From: Nodularia spumigena CCY9414
GTDB taxonomy: Bacteria > Cyanobacteriota > Cyanobacteriia > Cyanobacteriales > Nostocaceae
Direction of reading: 5' to 3'
Length of the DNA stretch: 64,000 nucleotides
NCBI RefSeq assembly: GCF_000340565.2
Contig: NZ_CP007203.1
Location: 3,031,824-3,095,823, forward strand
In this document: one piece after another, positions 17,355-25,705 of the stretch
How positions within the stretch are numbered: position 1 is the stretch's first letter
Layout: each line of letters opens with the position of its first letter
Notes under the pieces: model-generated
Seen by the model: only the letters and a program-made list of their open reading frames with translations
What the model was told of the DNA's origin: nothing
The model's database searches: none
Made by a program: the position numbers and the translations under genes

Positions 17355-18749
17355 ATGCCAAATGAACTCAATCTAGCCATTCGCCCACATCGGGAATTTA
17401 TGCCTGCGGAAACAGCCGGACAGAAACTATTTCTGATGCTGAAACTTCGCCCCACAAAAGATGTAGCTGCCATTCCTCCTTCAACTACTTTTACTTTTGT
17501 GATTGATACCAGTGGTTCAATGTATGAAATAGTTGCTGGAGATACTACTCCCACTGGTAAAACTTATACAGTTGACGGCAAAGAATATACACAAGTAACT
17601 GGAGGCAAATCTAAAATTGATATTGTCAGCGAGTCCTTATTAGCCTTAATACGTTCTGGCAGACTAGGAGCAAGCGATCGCATAGCCATTGTCCAGTTTG
17701 ATGATACCGCTTCCCAGATTATCGGCTTAACCAGTGCCACAGAAATTAATAAATTAGAAGATGCGATCGCTCAACTCCGTACCTTTTCCGGTGGGACTCG
17801 CATGGGTTTAGGTTTGCGCCGGGCTTTAGAGATGTTAAACAATCAACAAATGACCGTTCGGCGTACCCTCCTATTTACAGATGGTCAAACATTTGACGAT
17901 GACCAATGCCGAGCGATCGCCTCAGATTTTGCCACCAATAACATCCCCATCACCGCATTAGGAGTTGGAGAAGACTTTAACGAAGACTTACTCACACATC
18001 TGAGCGACTCCACAGGTGGCACACTACTTTATATTGTACCCGGAAACGCCATTGGCACTCAAGTTTCCATTTCAGATTTACCTCACAAAATCATTGACGA
18101 ATACACTCAAGCCCAGCAAGAAGTGATCACCAACCTCGCCTTAACCATCAAAACAGTCAAAGGTGTAGAACTTACCCGCATTGTTCGCGCCTACCCCACC
18201 CAAGCCGAATTCCCCTTAAATCAAGACCCTCATCCCATTGGTAACGCAGCCGCTAACGACGAAACCATCTTTATCCTCGAATTCAGCATGAACAGTCGTC
18301 CTGCATCCCGTGTCCGCATCGCTCAACTCGGCTTAACCTACGATGTCCCAGGGCAAAAAATCCGAGGTGAATTACCCCCTCAAAATGTAGTCGTGCAATT
18401 TGTCCCAGGACAAGGAGGCGCAGCACAAGTAGATCAAGAAGTCATGGATTATCTGCAACAGTGCAATATTTCCCACATCATCAACCAAGCCACAAAAATC
18501 GCCGAACAAGATCCTCAAAAAGCCGAACAACTCTTAGACACTGCACGACGGATGACAGTCAAAATTGGCAACCAAGCAATGGCAGAATCCCTCAACGGCG
18601 CTCAAGAAGAATTACGCAAAACCCGCAAAATTTCAGCCGGAACCCGTAAAACAGTCAAAATGGGAGCCAAAGGTAAAACCGTGAAAATGAGCAGCGATAT
18701 TAACGAACAGCTTTCAGAAGCAGAAATGCGTAAACTCACAGGAACTTAA
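17355..18749 (+). CDS. Cytosolic vWA domain protein, TerY-like
   Basis: The 464-residue protein lacks a signal peptide. Its vWA domain begins near residue 45 with an intact MIDAS, FVIDTSGSMYE (D51, S53, S55), and continues with the threonine-containing loop SGGTRMGLGLRRA and LLFTDGQTFDDDQC. The C-terminal third is a beta-rich region followed by a helical QEVMDYLQQCN segment and a basic tail with repeated (R/G)KTVKM motifs that look like threonine phosphorylation or FHA-binding sites. It is followed by zinc-ribbon/FHA, PP2C and kinase genes. That set matches the TerY-P triad (vWA, kinase, PP2C) of tellurite-type stress systems. Confidence 0.85.
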   Translation: MPNELNLAIRPHREFMPAETAGQKLFLMLKLRPTKDVAAIPPSTTFTFVIDTSGSMYEIVAGDTTPTGKTYTVDGKEYTQVTGGKSKIDIVSESLLALIRSGRLGASDRIAIVQFDDTASQIIGLTSATEINKLEDAIAQLRTFSGGTRMGLGLRRALEMLNNQQMTVRRTLLFTDGQTFDDDQCRAIASDFATNNIPITALGVGEDFNEDLLTHLSDSTGGTLLYIVPGNAIGTQVSISDLPHKIIDEYTQAQQEVITNLALTIKTVKGVELTRIVRAYPTQAEFPLNQDPHPIGNAAANDETIFILEFSMNSRPASRVRIAQLGLTYDVPGQKIRGELPPQNVVVQFVPGQGGAAQVDQEVMDYLQQCNISHIINQATKIAEQDPQKAEQLLDTARRMTVKIGNQAMAESLNGAQEELRKTRKISAGTRKTVKMGAKGKTVKMSSDINEQLSEAEMRKLTGT

Positions 18750-18833
18750 CGAAGACATACCCCAAATTTTCCCACATCATGCTTCAACTGTGCAACTTCA
18801 ATACTCATTAACTTACAAAGGAGTTATATCTAA

Positions 18834-19364
18834 ATGATTACCTGTTCAACCTGTGGTTATGATCAAAACCCAGAAGACTCAGAATTTTGCGGTGCTTGTG
18901 GTTCAGAACTACAAAGCATAACAACAACAGCACCTACAGTTATTCAACCAGAAATACCATCACCACAAATACCACAACCCAACTATCCCACACCGACCCC
19001 CACTGCTCCTACTTTCCCCAGCACCACTGCAATAGCCAAGCTAATTCCTAAACAACCTGGTTCGCCCGTGCCAGAATTTATCTTAGATAGCAATGCTATT
19101 GTTGGCATATTTGACCCAGATATGGGGCCTGTTGATATTGACTTAGAAACCTTTTTTGGTGGTGAAACAGTTTCACGCAACCATGCAGAAATATACCAAC
19201 AGGGGGGAGTTTGGCAAGTTAAGGATCTTGGCTCTACAAATGGTGTTTTCATCAAACCTGTAGGACAGACTCGCTTTGGAGCCAGAATTACCACACCTGA
19301 AACCGTAAATCCCGGAGATGAAATTGCCTTTGGCAAAGTTCGGTTTTTATTCCAAACTCATTAA
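18834..19364 (+). CDS. Zinc-ribbon plus FHA domain protein
   Basis: The 176-residue protein starts with a zinc ribbon (C4, C7, C19, C22; CSTCGYD and FCGACGS). A Pro/Thr-rich linker covers residues 28-65. A canonical FHA domain follows with the signature VSRNHAEIYQ and the turn DLGSTNGVFI. FHA domains bind phosphothreonine peptides, and the upstream vWA protein has a Thr-rich basic tail that could be a ligand. AAAGGAG upstream of the ATG at 18834 gives a strong ribosome-binding site (13-base offset). The short spacing to the PP2C gene (24 bp) fits one operon. Confidence 0.9.
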   Translation: MITCSTCGYDQNPEDSEFCGACGSELQSITTTAPTVIQPEIPSPQIPQPNYPTPTPTAPTFPSTTAIAKLIPKQPGSPVPEFILDSNAIVGIFDPDMGPVDIDLETFFGGETVSRNHAEIYQQGGVWQVKDLGSTNGVFIKPVGQTRFGARITTPETVNPGDEIAFGKVRFLFQTH

Positions 19365-19388
19365 AATGCCAACCAATTAAAAATCCCT

Positions 19389-21179
19389 ATGTCCTCACTC
19401 CCGATAGACACAACCAATAATTTAGTAATTGAGATAAATAGTAGCCTTGCTATTGAAACTTTTCAACTAGAAGTTTTATCATATCTCGGTCAATTTACCA
19501 CCGATGTTTATTACTTCCAAGTTAATATTTTATCAATAGATGATAGTAGCACCTCTAGTAAATTAGGTTTGCTCAGGGTAGGCGCAATTGATGGCGGACT
19601 CAGCCGAGAACTACAGCTAAGGCAAATACTCGGTGATTATAAAATGATTGCTGAACTTCTAGCTCACACCACAGCCGAATCTGTGATCATTAATCTTCAT
19701 TCAACCAGCCACCAGCTAGAGGATGAACAGCCACAACAGAGAGAAAATGAGCAGGATAACAGCGAATTAGTGGCTAATCCTCTAGAATTAGCAGATACCT
19801 CCAGCCCATTAGACATTGAATCGAATTATTTAGAAGAAGAATATTATCCCGAACAAGAAATCATCTCTAACTCATCTACTAGTAAACTCATCCTACTTAC
19901 CTATCTTCCAGATGAGACTCAAACATTAGAAACTTGGTTAAAAGTAGAGCATTCCTTAGAAGAATCTCTGTTTTTCACTAGCCAAGTTTGCCAATTTTTA
20001 CGATATCTGCATCAGCGAAACTGGTGTTTTGTCTGTATTCTGCCTGAATTGATGCAAATGGGAACCCCCATGCAAATTTTTGATTTAACTAGTGCCTACC
20101 CACTGGGTGAAATACTCCCCTCTGGCTTGTTAGGAGATTATTGCGCTCCTGAACTTGCCTATGGGAAGAATCCTATCCATGAATCCATGAGTAGCTATAC
20201 AGTTGGAGCATTATTATATCATGCTATTCACCAACAAACTTTGCCCCCAGAACAGTCTATTGATCTAAAAATTAGTCCCATTCCTCGGATTTATCAAATT
20301 CTCAAAATTTGCCTATCTCCAATTCCAGAAGCAAGATTTCCTCTGTCTCAACTATTAAGCATATTAGTAGAAACTCGTCAAGTATTTAATACATTCAAAA
20401 TTCAGTGGCATATTGCCAGTCGTTCAACCGTCGGACTTTCAACAAATCGTTTACAAAATGAAGATAACTATGGAGTGAGACAACAGCAATTAAGTGATGC
20501 TGAAACCATGATTATGGGAGTTGTCGCTGATGGTATGGGTGGGATGTCCCAGGGAGAAGTAGCCAGTAAATTAGCTGTGGAAATAGTCATAGAAGAACCT
20601 ATTTCTCCCAATTTGAAAACCGCAGAACAACGAAATGAATGGTTAATTTCATTATTTCAGAAAGTCAATGAATCTGTAGCCAGTCATGTCAAAGATGGAG
20701 GAACTACCCTCAGTGTAATTTTAGCGATCGCTCAACAATTAATGATTGCTCATGTTGGAGATAGTCGGATTTATCTGTTGCGCCAAGGAGAAATACGCCA
20801 GTTAAGTGAAGACCACTCACTGATTGCGATGTTAGTAGCCAGTGGTCAAATCACCCCAGAAGAAAGTATAGACCATCCAGACCGAAATGTACTCACAAAA
20901 TTTTTAGGTGCAAAACAGAGATTAAGTGATGGCTATGTCCAAGATTTAAGACGTACAAACCAAGAATTATCAATCAAACTGGAGAACGAAGATATCTTAC
21001 TGCTATGCTCAGATGGAGTTTGGGATTTAGTGAATGAAAATCACCTAGCCGAAATATTTAATAATCATCAAGACTTACAATTAGCTGTAGATCAAACTAT
21101 GAACCAAGTATTAGAAAGGGGTGCATCTGATAACGCAACTCTCCTAGCCTTAAAATGTCGGATAGGAAAAAATAGTTAA
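19389..21179 (+). CDS. Pseudokinase-PP2C phosphatase fusion
   Basis: The 596-residue protein has two halves. Residues ~350-595 form a PP2C phosphatase with its metal-binding and core motifs: NEDNYG, VADGMGGMSQGE, AHVGDSRIYLLR, LLLCSDGVWDLV and SDNATLLAL. Residues ~1-340 look like a degenerate protein kinase: LHQRNWCFVCILPE stands at the HRD position, QIFDLTSAYP at the DFG position, and a GDYCAPELAYG segment retains the APE. Glycine loop and catalytic Asp are not visible. The front half may therefore sense or scaffold the partner kinase encoded next. It lies between the FHA and kinase genes of the same array. Confidence 0.85.
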   Translation: MSSLPIDTTNNLVIEINSSLAIETFQLEVLSYLGQFTTDVYYFQVNILSIDDSSTSSKLGLLRVGAIDGGLSRELQLRQILGDYKMIAELLAHTTAESVIINLHSTSHQLEDEQPQQRENEQDNSELVANPLELADTSSPLDIESNYLEEEYYPEQEIISNSSTSKLILLTYLPDETQTLETWLKVEHSLEESLFFTSQVCQFLRYLHQRNWCFVCILPELMQMGTPMQIFDLTSAYPLGEILPSGLLGDYCAPELAYGKNPIHESMSSYTVGALLYHAIHQQTLPPEQSIDLKISPIPRIYQILKICLSPIPEARFPLSQLLSILVETRQVFNTFKIQWHIASRSTVGLSTNRLQNEDNYGVRQQQLSDAETMIMGVVADGMGGMSQGEVASKLAVEIVIEEPISPNLKTAEQRNEWLISLFQKVNESVASHVKDGGTTLSVILAIAQQLMIAHVGDSRIYLLRQGEIRQLSEDHSLIAMLVASGQITPEESIDHPDRNVLTKFLGAKQRLSDGYVQDLRRTNQELSIKLENEDILLLCSDGVWDLVNENHLAEIFNNHQDLQLAVDQTMNQVLERGASDNATLLALKCRIGKNS

Positions 21180-21228
21180 ATTCATATTTGCTATTAAAAA
21201 ATTTAATTTAACTTATCTATTTAATTAA

Positions 21229-23328
21229 ATGACTATTCAATGTCCCACTTGCCTCACCGAAAATGCTGACAGTGCAATTAATTGTACAGCCTGTGGTTCT
21301 CCCCTAACTTCTACTTCCAGTTTATCCACTTACCAATTACCTGCTGGCGCAATCTTAAGACAAGGAAGATATCAGATAGAGAAAGTTTTAGGAGAAGGTG
21401 GTTTTGGCATTACCTATAAAGGAGTTTATTTACAAAATTCAGCTAGCGTTGCTATTAAAGAACTTTGGCCAGAAAAAGCTGCTAGAAACGGCAATACAGT
21501 ATATTGGCCTCATTCCATTACTCCAGTTGAGCGACAAAAACAGGTGCAAAACTTTCAGATAGAAGCTCATTACTTATCACAATGTGTCCATAGTAATATT
21601 GCTAAAGTATATGAATGGTTTGAAGAGAATAATACAGCTTACTTAGTAATGGAATTTCTTTCGGGGAAAACCTTATATCAAATCTTTAAAGAACAAGGTA
21701 AATTGCCAGAACATCAGATAAAACGTTATTTTATTCAAATTACAGAAGCCTTAAAAATAGTACATCATAACAAATTATTACATCGAGATATTAAACCAGA
21801 TAATATTCTCATTGATCACCAAGATAGAGCAGTCTTGATTGACTTCGGTGCCACCAAAGAATTTATTGCCGGACAAACCCGTGAAATGAGCGTCACCTTA
21901 TCACCAGGATATGCTCCTTTAGAACAATACAGTTACCGTAGTCAGCGTTGGCCAGCCACAGATTTTTATGCCTTATGTGCATCAATGTATGAATTATTAA
22001 CTGAACAATTACCAGTTTCCGCCACAGATAGAGCTATATCAGATACACTGATACCTCCTCGAAAATTGTGTCCTCATCTCAGTCCCTTAATGGAAAAAGT
22101 GATTTTAACGGGGATGCAATTTCGAGTAGAAGACCGCTTTCAAACAGCCGATGAATTAATTGATGCCTTAAATGGTAAATTTGTCTCTCCCAGCCAAAAA
22201 CGAGCCAGGGATTTAGTCCAACAAGGTGAATTAACAGCAGCTGTTCAAGCTTATGAAAAGTATCTAAAAATTGAACCAAATAATGGCGAAGCCGCAGTTG
22301 AACTGGCATTAATTCACATGCATCTCAATGAGAGTAAAGCCGGAATAGCTGCTCAGAAAGCAATTCAACTACAACCAAATGATGGTAGGGGCTATGGGGT
22401 TTTAGGGCTTGTCAATTGCCGTCAGCAAAATTGGTCAGCAGGTATAAAATATTTGCAACAAGCAGCCAAATTAGCTCCCCAAGAAACCTGGATACAAGCT
22501 AATCTTGCTTGGGCGCTAGGTAAGTCTGGTAATTGGCAACAAGCGGAGATAGCTGTAACTAAAGCCCTAGAACTAGATGCTAATTGCACTTTTGCTTTCG
22601 GATTACAAGCATGGATAGCTGTCAACCAAGAGCAATGGAAACCAGCCATTCGTGCTGCTACACAAGCAATTTTCAAGTCCAAGGAAACGCCATCTAGTGA
22701 TTCTCAAATATTACAGCAATGGGTGTATCCTTATCTGATTATGTCCTTAGAAAAAGCGGTAGTTACCCAGCAGGCGAGGGATGTAGAAAGACGTGTACAA
22801 GAATTTATTAGTCAAGTACCTGATAGCGCTTTCGCTTTCGGATTTCAAGGTTGGAAAAAAGCCCTACAAGGGCTATGGAATGAGGCACTTTCTAGTTTTG
22901 AACAAGCAAGCCGCAAATCACAAGTTCCCGCATGGGTATTAATCAATCAGGGAATTACTCAAGAACATCTGCAAAATTTTTCAGGTGCTATTCAAGTTTA
23001 CGAAGCTAATAATCAACAAGTACCTACTCATGCCTTGGCGTTATTTCGTCTAGGTACGTTGTATGGCAAATTGGGGGAATGGACAAAAGCCCGCTTTTAT
23101 TTAGAAAAAGTCATTCAGCTAAAACCAAATTATGCAGAAGCTTATCACAACTTAGGTTGGGTTTTACTGAATATTAGAGGACAAGACAATCAAGTAGAAC
23201 ATTTCCGCGAAATGTTGTTAGCTTATCGTGAGGCTGTTAAACTCTATACACAGCAACAAAAATATTCATTAGCAGAAGAAATTAAACAAGCTTTTCAAGT
23301 GATTGGCATATTGATAACTGCTAACTGA
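21229..23328 (+). CDS. Zinc-ribbon, Ser/Thr kinase and TPR protein
   Basis: The 699-residue protein starts with a zinc ribbon (C5, C8, C19, C22). A complete kinase domain follows: glycine loop LGEGGFGITYKG (55-60 core), VAIKEL lysine near 77, HRDIKPDN at 185-192, DFG at 205-207 and SPGYAPLEQY in the activation segment, as in cyanobacterial SpkB-type kinases. From about residue 330 there are TPR-type helical repeats (LVQQGELTAAVQAYEKYLKIEPNNGEA and later copies), ending near residue 690. With the PP2C and vWA proteins it completes a TerY-P-like triad. It is the last clear member of the array. Confidence 0.9.
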   Translation: MTIQCPTCLTENADSAINCTACGSPLTSTSSLSTYQLPAGAILRQGRYQIEKVLGEGGFGITYKGVYLQNSASVAIKELWPEKAARNGNTVYWPHSITPVERQKQVQNFQIEAHYLSQCVHSNIAKVYEWFEENNTAYLVMEFLSGKTLYQIFKEQGKLPEHQIKRYFIQITEALKIVHHNKLLHRDIKPDNILIDHQDRAVLIDFGATKEFIAGQTREMSVTLSPGYAPLEQYSYRSQRWPATDFYALCASMYELLTEQLPVSATDRAISDTLIPPRKLCPHLSPLMEKVILTGMQFRVEDRFQTADELIDALNGKFVSPSQKRARDLVQQGELTAAVQAYEKYLKIEPNNGEAAVELALIHMHLNESKAGIAAQKAIQLQPNDGRGYGVLGLVNCRQQNWSAGIKYLQQAAKLAPQETWIQANLAWALGKSGNWQQAEIAVTKALELDANCTFAFGLQAWIAVNQEQWKPAIRAATQAIFKSKETPSSDSQILQQWVYPYLIMSLEKAVVTQQARDVERRVQEFISQVPDSAFAFGFQGWKKALQGLWNEALSSFEQASRKSQVPAWVLINQGITQEHLQNFSGAIQVYEANNQQVPTHALALFRLGTLYGKLGEWTKARFYLEKVIQLKPNYAEAYHNLGWVLLNIRGQDNQVEHFREMLLAYREAVKLYTQQQKYSLAEEIKQAFQVIGILITAN

Positions 23329-23361
23329 TAATGATTAAGTTGTTGGTTTTGGCAGAAATCT

Positions 23362-24543
23362 ATGGAGTACGACTTTAAAACCCTAGCTGAACTTTATAAA
23401 AACGCCCTCTTGAATGACGTACTTCCATTTTGGGAAAAAAACTCCCTCGATTGGCAGCATGGCGGTTATTTTACCTGTCTGAATCGCCAAGGTCAGGTTT
23501 ATGACACAGACAAATTTATCTGGTTGCAAAATCGCCAAATCTGGACTTTTTCTATGCTGTACAACCAGATGGAAAAGCGGGAAACTTGGTTAAATATTGC
23601 CAAAAATGGCGCTGATTTTCTCGCCCAACATGGCAGAGATGCTAAAGGTAATTGGTATTTTGCTCTCACTCGTGAAGGTCAGCCACTGGTAGAACCTTAT
23701 AATATATTTTCTGATTGTTTTGCAGCGATGGCATTTAGCCAATATGCCTTGGCTTGTGGAGAAGATTGGGCGAAGGATGTGGCAATGCAAGCTTATAATA
23801 ATGTGTTGCGCCGCAAGGATAATCCTAAAGGTAAATATAATAAGACCTATCCCGGTACACGCCCAATGAAATCCTTAGCTGTACCGATGATTTTAGCTAA
23901 TCTGACTCTAGAAATGGCATGGCTGCTACCCAGCGAAACCCTGGAAAATGTCCTGGCTAGCACTGTTCAGGAGGTGATGACGGATTTTCTCGACCAGGAA
24001 CGGGGGCTGATGTATGAAAATGTCGCCCCTGATGGTTCCCACATTGATTGTTTTGAAGGGCGGTTAATTAATCCTGGTCACGGTATTGAAGCTATGTGGT
24101 TTATTATGGATATCGCCAACCGGAAAAATGATACTCAGACGATTAATCAAGCCGTTGATGTGGTGCTAAATATCCTCAATTTTGCTTGGGATGCTGAGTA
24201 TGGTGGGTTATATTACTTTATGGATGCAGACGGTCATCCTCTACAACAACTGGAATGGGATCAAAAGTTGTGGTGGGTGCATTTAGAATCTTTAGTAGCA
24301 TTAGCAATGGGCGATCGCCTGACTGGGCGTGATGAGTGTGGGAAATGGTATCAAAAAATGCACGATTATACTTGGTCACACTTTGCCGATCCAGAATATG
24401 GCGAATGGTTCGGTTATCTCAATCGCCGGGGGGAAGTATTGTTAAATCTCAAAGGTGGTAAATGGAAGGGCTGTTTTCATGTCCCCCGTGCATTGTATCT
24501 TTGCTGGCGACAGTTTGAGGCGTTGGCTTTAAAGTCAGTTTAA
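23362..24543 (+). CDS. N-acylglucosamine 2-epimerase
   Basis: The 393-residue protein closely resembles the cyanobacterial (Anabaena) N-acyl-D-glucosamine 2-epimerases that interconvert N-acetylglucosamine and N-acetylmannosamine. Matching tracts include [50 protein letters not shown] and [20 protein letters not shown]. The conserved catalytic histidines of the (alpha/alpha)6 barrel can be placed in [11 protein letters not shown] (near 236) and in [14 protein letters not shown] near the C-terminus. Length is normal. It starts 33 bp after the kinase gene but has no obvious functional tie to it; a NahK-like sugar kinase gene lies 6 kb downstream. Confidence 0.9.
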   Translation: MEYDFKTLAELYKNALLNDVLPFWEKNSLDWQHGGYFTCLNRQGQVYDTDKFIWLQNRQIWTFSMLYNQMEKRETWLNIAKNGADFLAQHGRDAKGNWYFALTREGQPLVEPYNIFSDCFAAMAFSQYALACGEDWAKDVAMQAYNNVLRRKDNPKGKYNKTYPGTRPMKSLAVPMILANLTLEMAWLLPSETLENVLASTVQEVMTDFLDQERGLMYENVAPDGSHIDCFEGRLINPGHGIEAMWFIMDIANRKNDTQTINQAVDVVLNILNFAWDAEYGGLYYFMDADGHPLQQLEWDQKLWWVHLESLVALAMGDRLTGRDECGKWYQKMHDYTWSHFADPEYGEWFGYLNRRGEVLLNLKGGKWKGCFHVPRALYLCWRQFEALALKSV

Positions 24544-24593
24544 TTTCTGTTGGGAAGCTAAAGTGAAAATAGAGTGATTGTGCATAAATTTTT

Positions 24594-25181
24594 ATGACTG
24601 TCGTCAAACCTAAGCGATTCACTATAGACGAGTATCATCGGCTGATTGAACTTGGTTTACTTACAGAGGGCGAACGCATTGAATTGATTCGAGGAGAACT
24701 GATGCAAATGACGGCAAAAGGAAGAGTGCATACAGTGTGTAGTTCTATCTTATGTCGCCAACTGGATCGGTTATTAGGCGATCGCGCAGTCATCCGTGGG
24801 CAAGATCCCATTACCCTACCCAATCAAAGTGAACCTGAGCCTGATATCGTGATTGCTAGAGGCAAAGATGAGGATTATCTAGTTCATCATCCCTACCCCG
24901 AAGATATTGTATTAGTTATCGAAATTTCTGATTCCACATTGATTTATGACCAAACAAAAAAGCTATCTCTATACGCAGAAGTGGGAATTGTTAATTATTG
25001 GATTGTAAATTTGCCGGCTCGTCAACTTGAGCGATACAATCAACCTTATCAAAATGCTCAAAAGAATTTTCACTATCTCAGCCAGCAAATTTCTTTATCT
25101 CACCAATCAGTACCAATTCCTGGATTTGAAGATGTCTTGTTGGATTTGAGGCGGATTTTTCCAGAGGGTGCGGCAGCTTAA
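24594..25181 (+). CDS. Uma2 family PD-(D/E)XK-like protein (DUF820)
   Basis: The 195-residue product has the Uma2 layout: an N-terminal FTIDEYHRLIELGLL segment, LIRGELMQM, then the nuclease-like core EPEPDIVIA followed by LVIEISDSTL and a lysine in QTKKLSLYAEVG. This corresponds to the D...E-x-...K catalytic set of restriction-like folds. These proteins are very abundant in cyanobacteria and their function is unresolved. It sits 23 bp upstream of an xisI-like gene, taking the place usually held by xisH. Confidence 0.88.
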   Translation: MTVVKPKRFTIDEYHRLIELGLLTEGERIELIRGELMQMTAKGRVHTVCSSILCRQLDRLLGDRAVIRGQDPITLPNQSEPEPDIVIARGKDEDYLVHHPYPEDIVLVIEISDSTLIYDQTKKLSLYAEVGIVNYWIVNLPARQLERYNQPYQNAQKNFHYLSQQISLSHQSVPIPGFEDVLLDLRRIFPEGAAA

Positions 25182-25204
25182 TTGATTAATAAGGTGATTG
25201 TGCA

Positions 25205-25540
25205 GTGGATAAAGTAGCAAAATATCAGGAATGTATTAAAAAACTACTAACTCGTTATGCTAGTAATGATGTTTCAGATCAGGACGTAGAAGTTCAACTC
25301 ATCTTAGATACTGAGCATAACCATTACCAGTGGATGAATGTGGGTTGGCAGCAATTTAATCGTGTTTATCGATGTGTTATGCATTTTGACATTAAAGATG
25401 GCAAAATTTGGCTTCAGCAGAATTTAACTGATCAGAATCCGGCAGAGGAATTAGTTGAAATGGGAGTACCAAGAGAAGATATTATCTTGGGTTTGCAACC
25501 TCCCTTCAAACGGCAGTACACAGATTATGGTGTTGCTTAA
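25205..25540 (+). CDS. XisI-family protein (fdxN element excision controlling factor-like)
   Basis: The 111-residue protein matches the XisI family from start to end: KYQECIKKLLTRYA, VEVQLILDTEHNHYQWMNVGWQ, RVYRCVMHFDIKDGKIWLQQN and the ending PPFKRQYTDYGVA. In Anabaena, XisI together with XisH is needed for excision of the fdxN element during heterocyst development, although the family is far more widespread than that element. The start is GTG at 25205. No XisH and no recombinase XisF are present here; its partner may be the Uma2 protein upstream. Confidence 0.9.
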   Translation: MDKVAKYQECIKKLLTRYASNDVSDQDVEVQLILDTEHNHYQWMNVGWQQFNRVYRCVMHFDIKDGKIWLQQNLTDQNPAEELVEMGVPREDIILGLQPPFKRQYTDYGVA

Positions 25541-25705
25541 AACTTTGTGCGATCGCGTATAATTTTATTGATTAAAAACCCTAAATAATGTAATACCAAT
25601 TGGCGTAGATATAGCGAAGCTGTGTGCGAATCGTTGCAATACATCAATCTAGATTTTAACCATGTTTTGTCATACTACAAACTGAGGTTTTGTACTACTT
25701 ACCCC

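Noticed and set aside
25541-25705. Possible tRNA or small RNA between xisI and res
   Set aside because: No cloverleaf or stable conserved structure could be drawn; the stretch only holds dispersed-repeat fragments.
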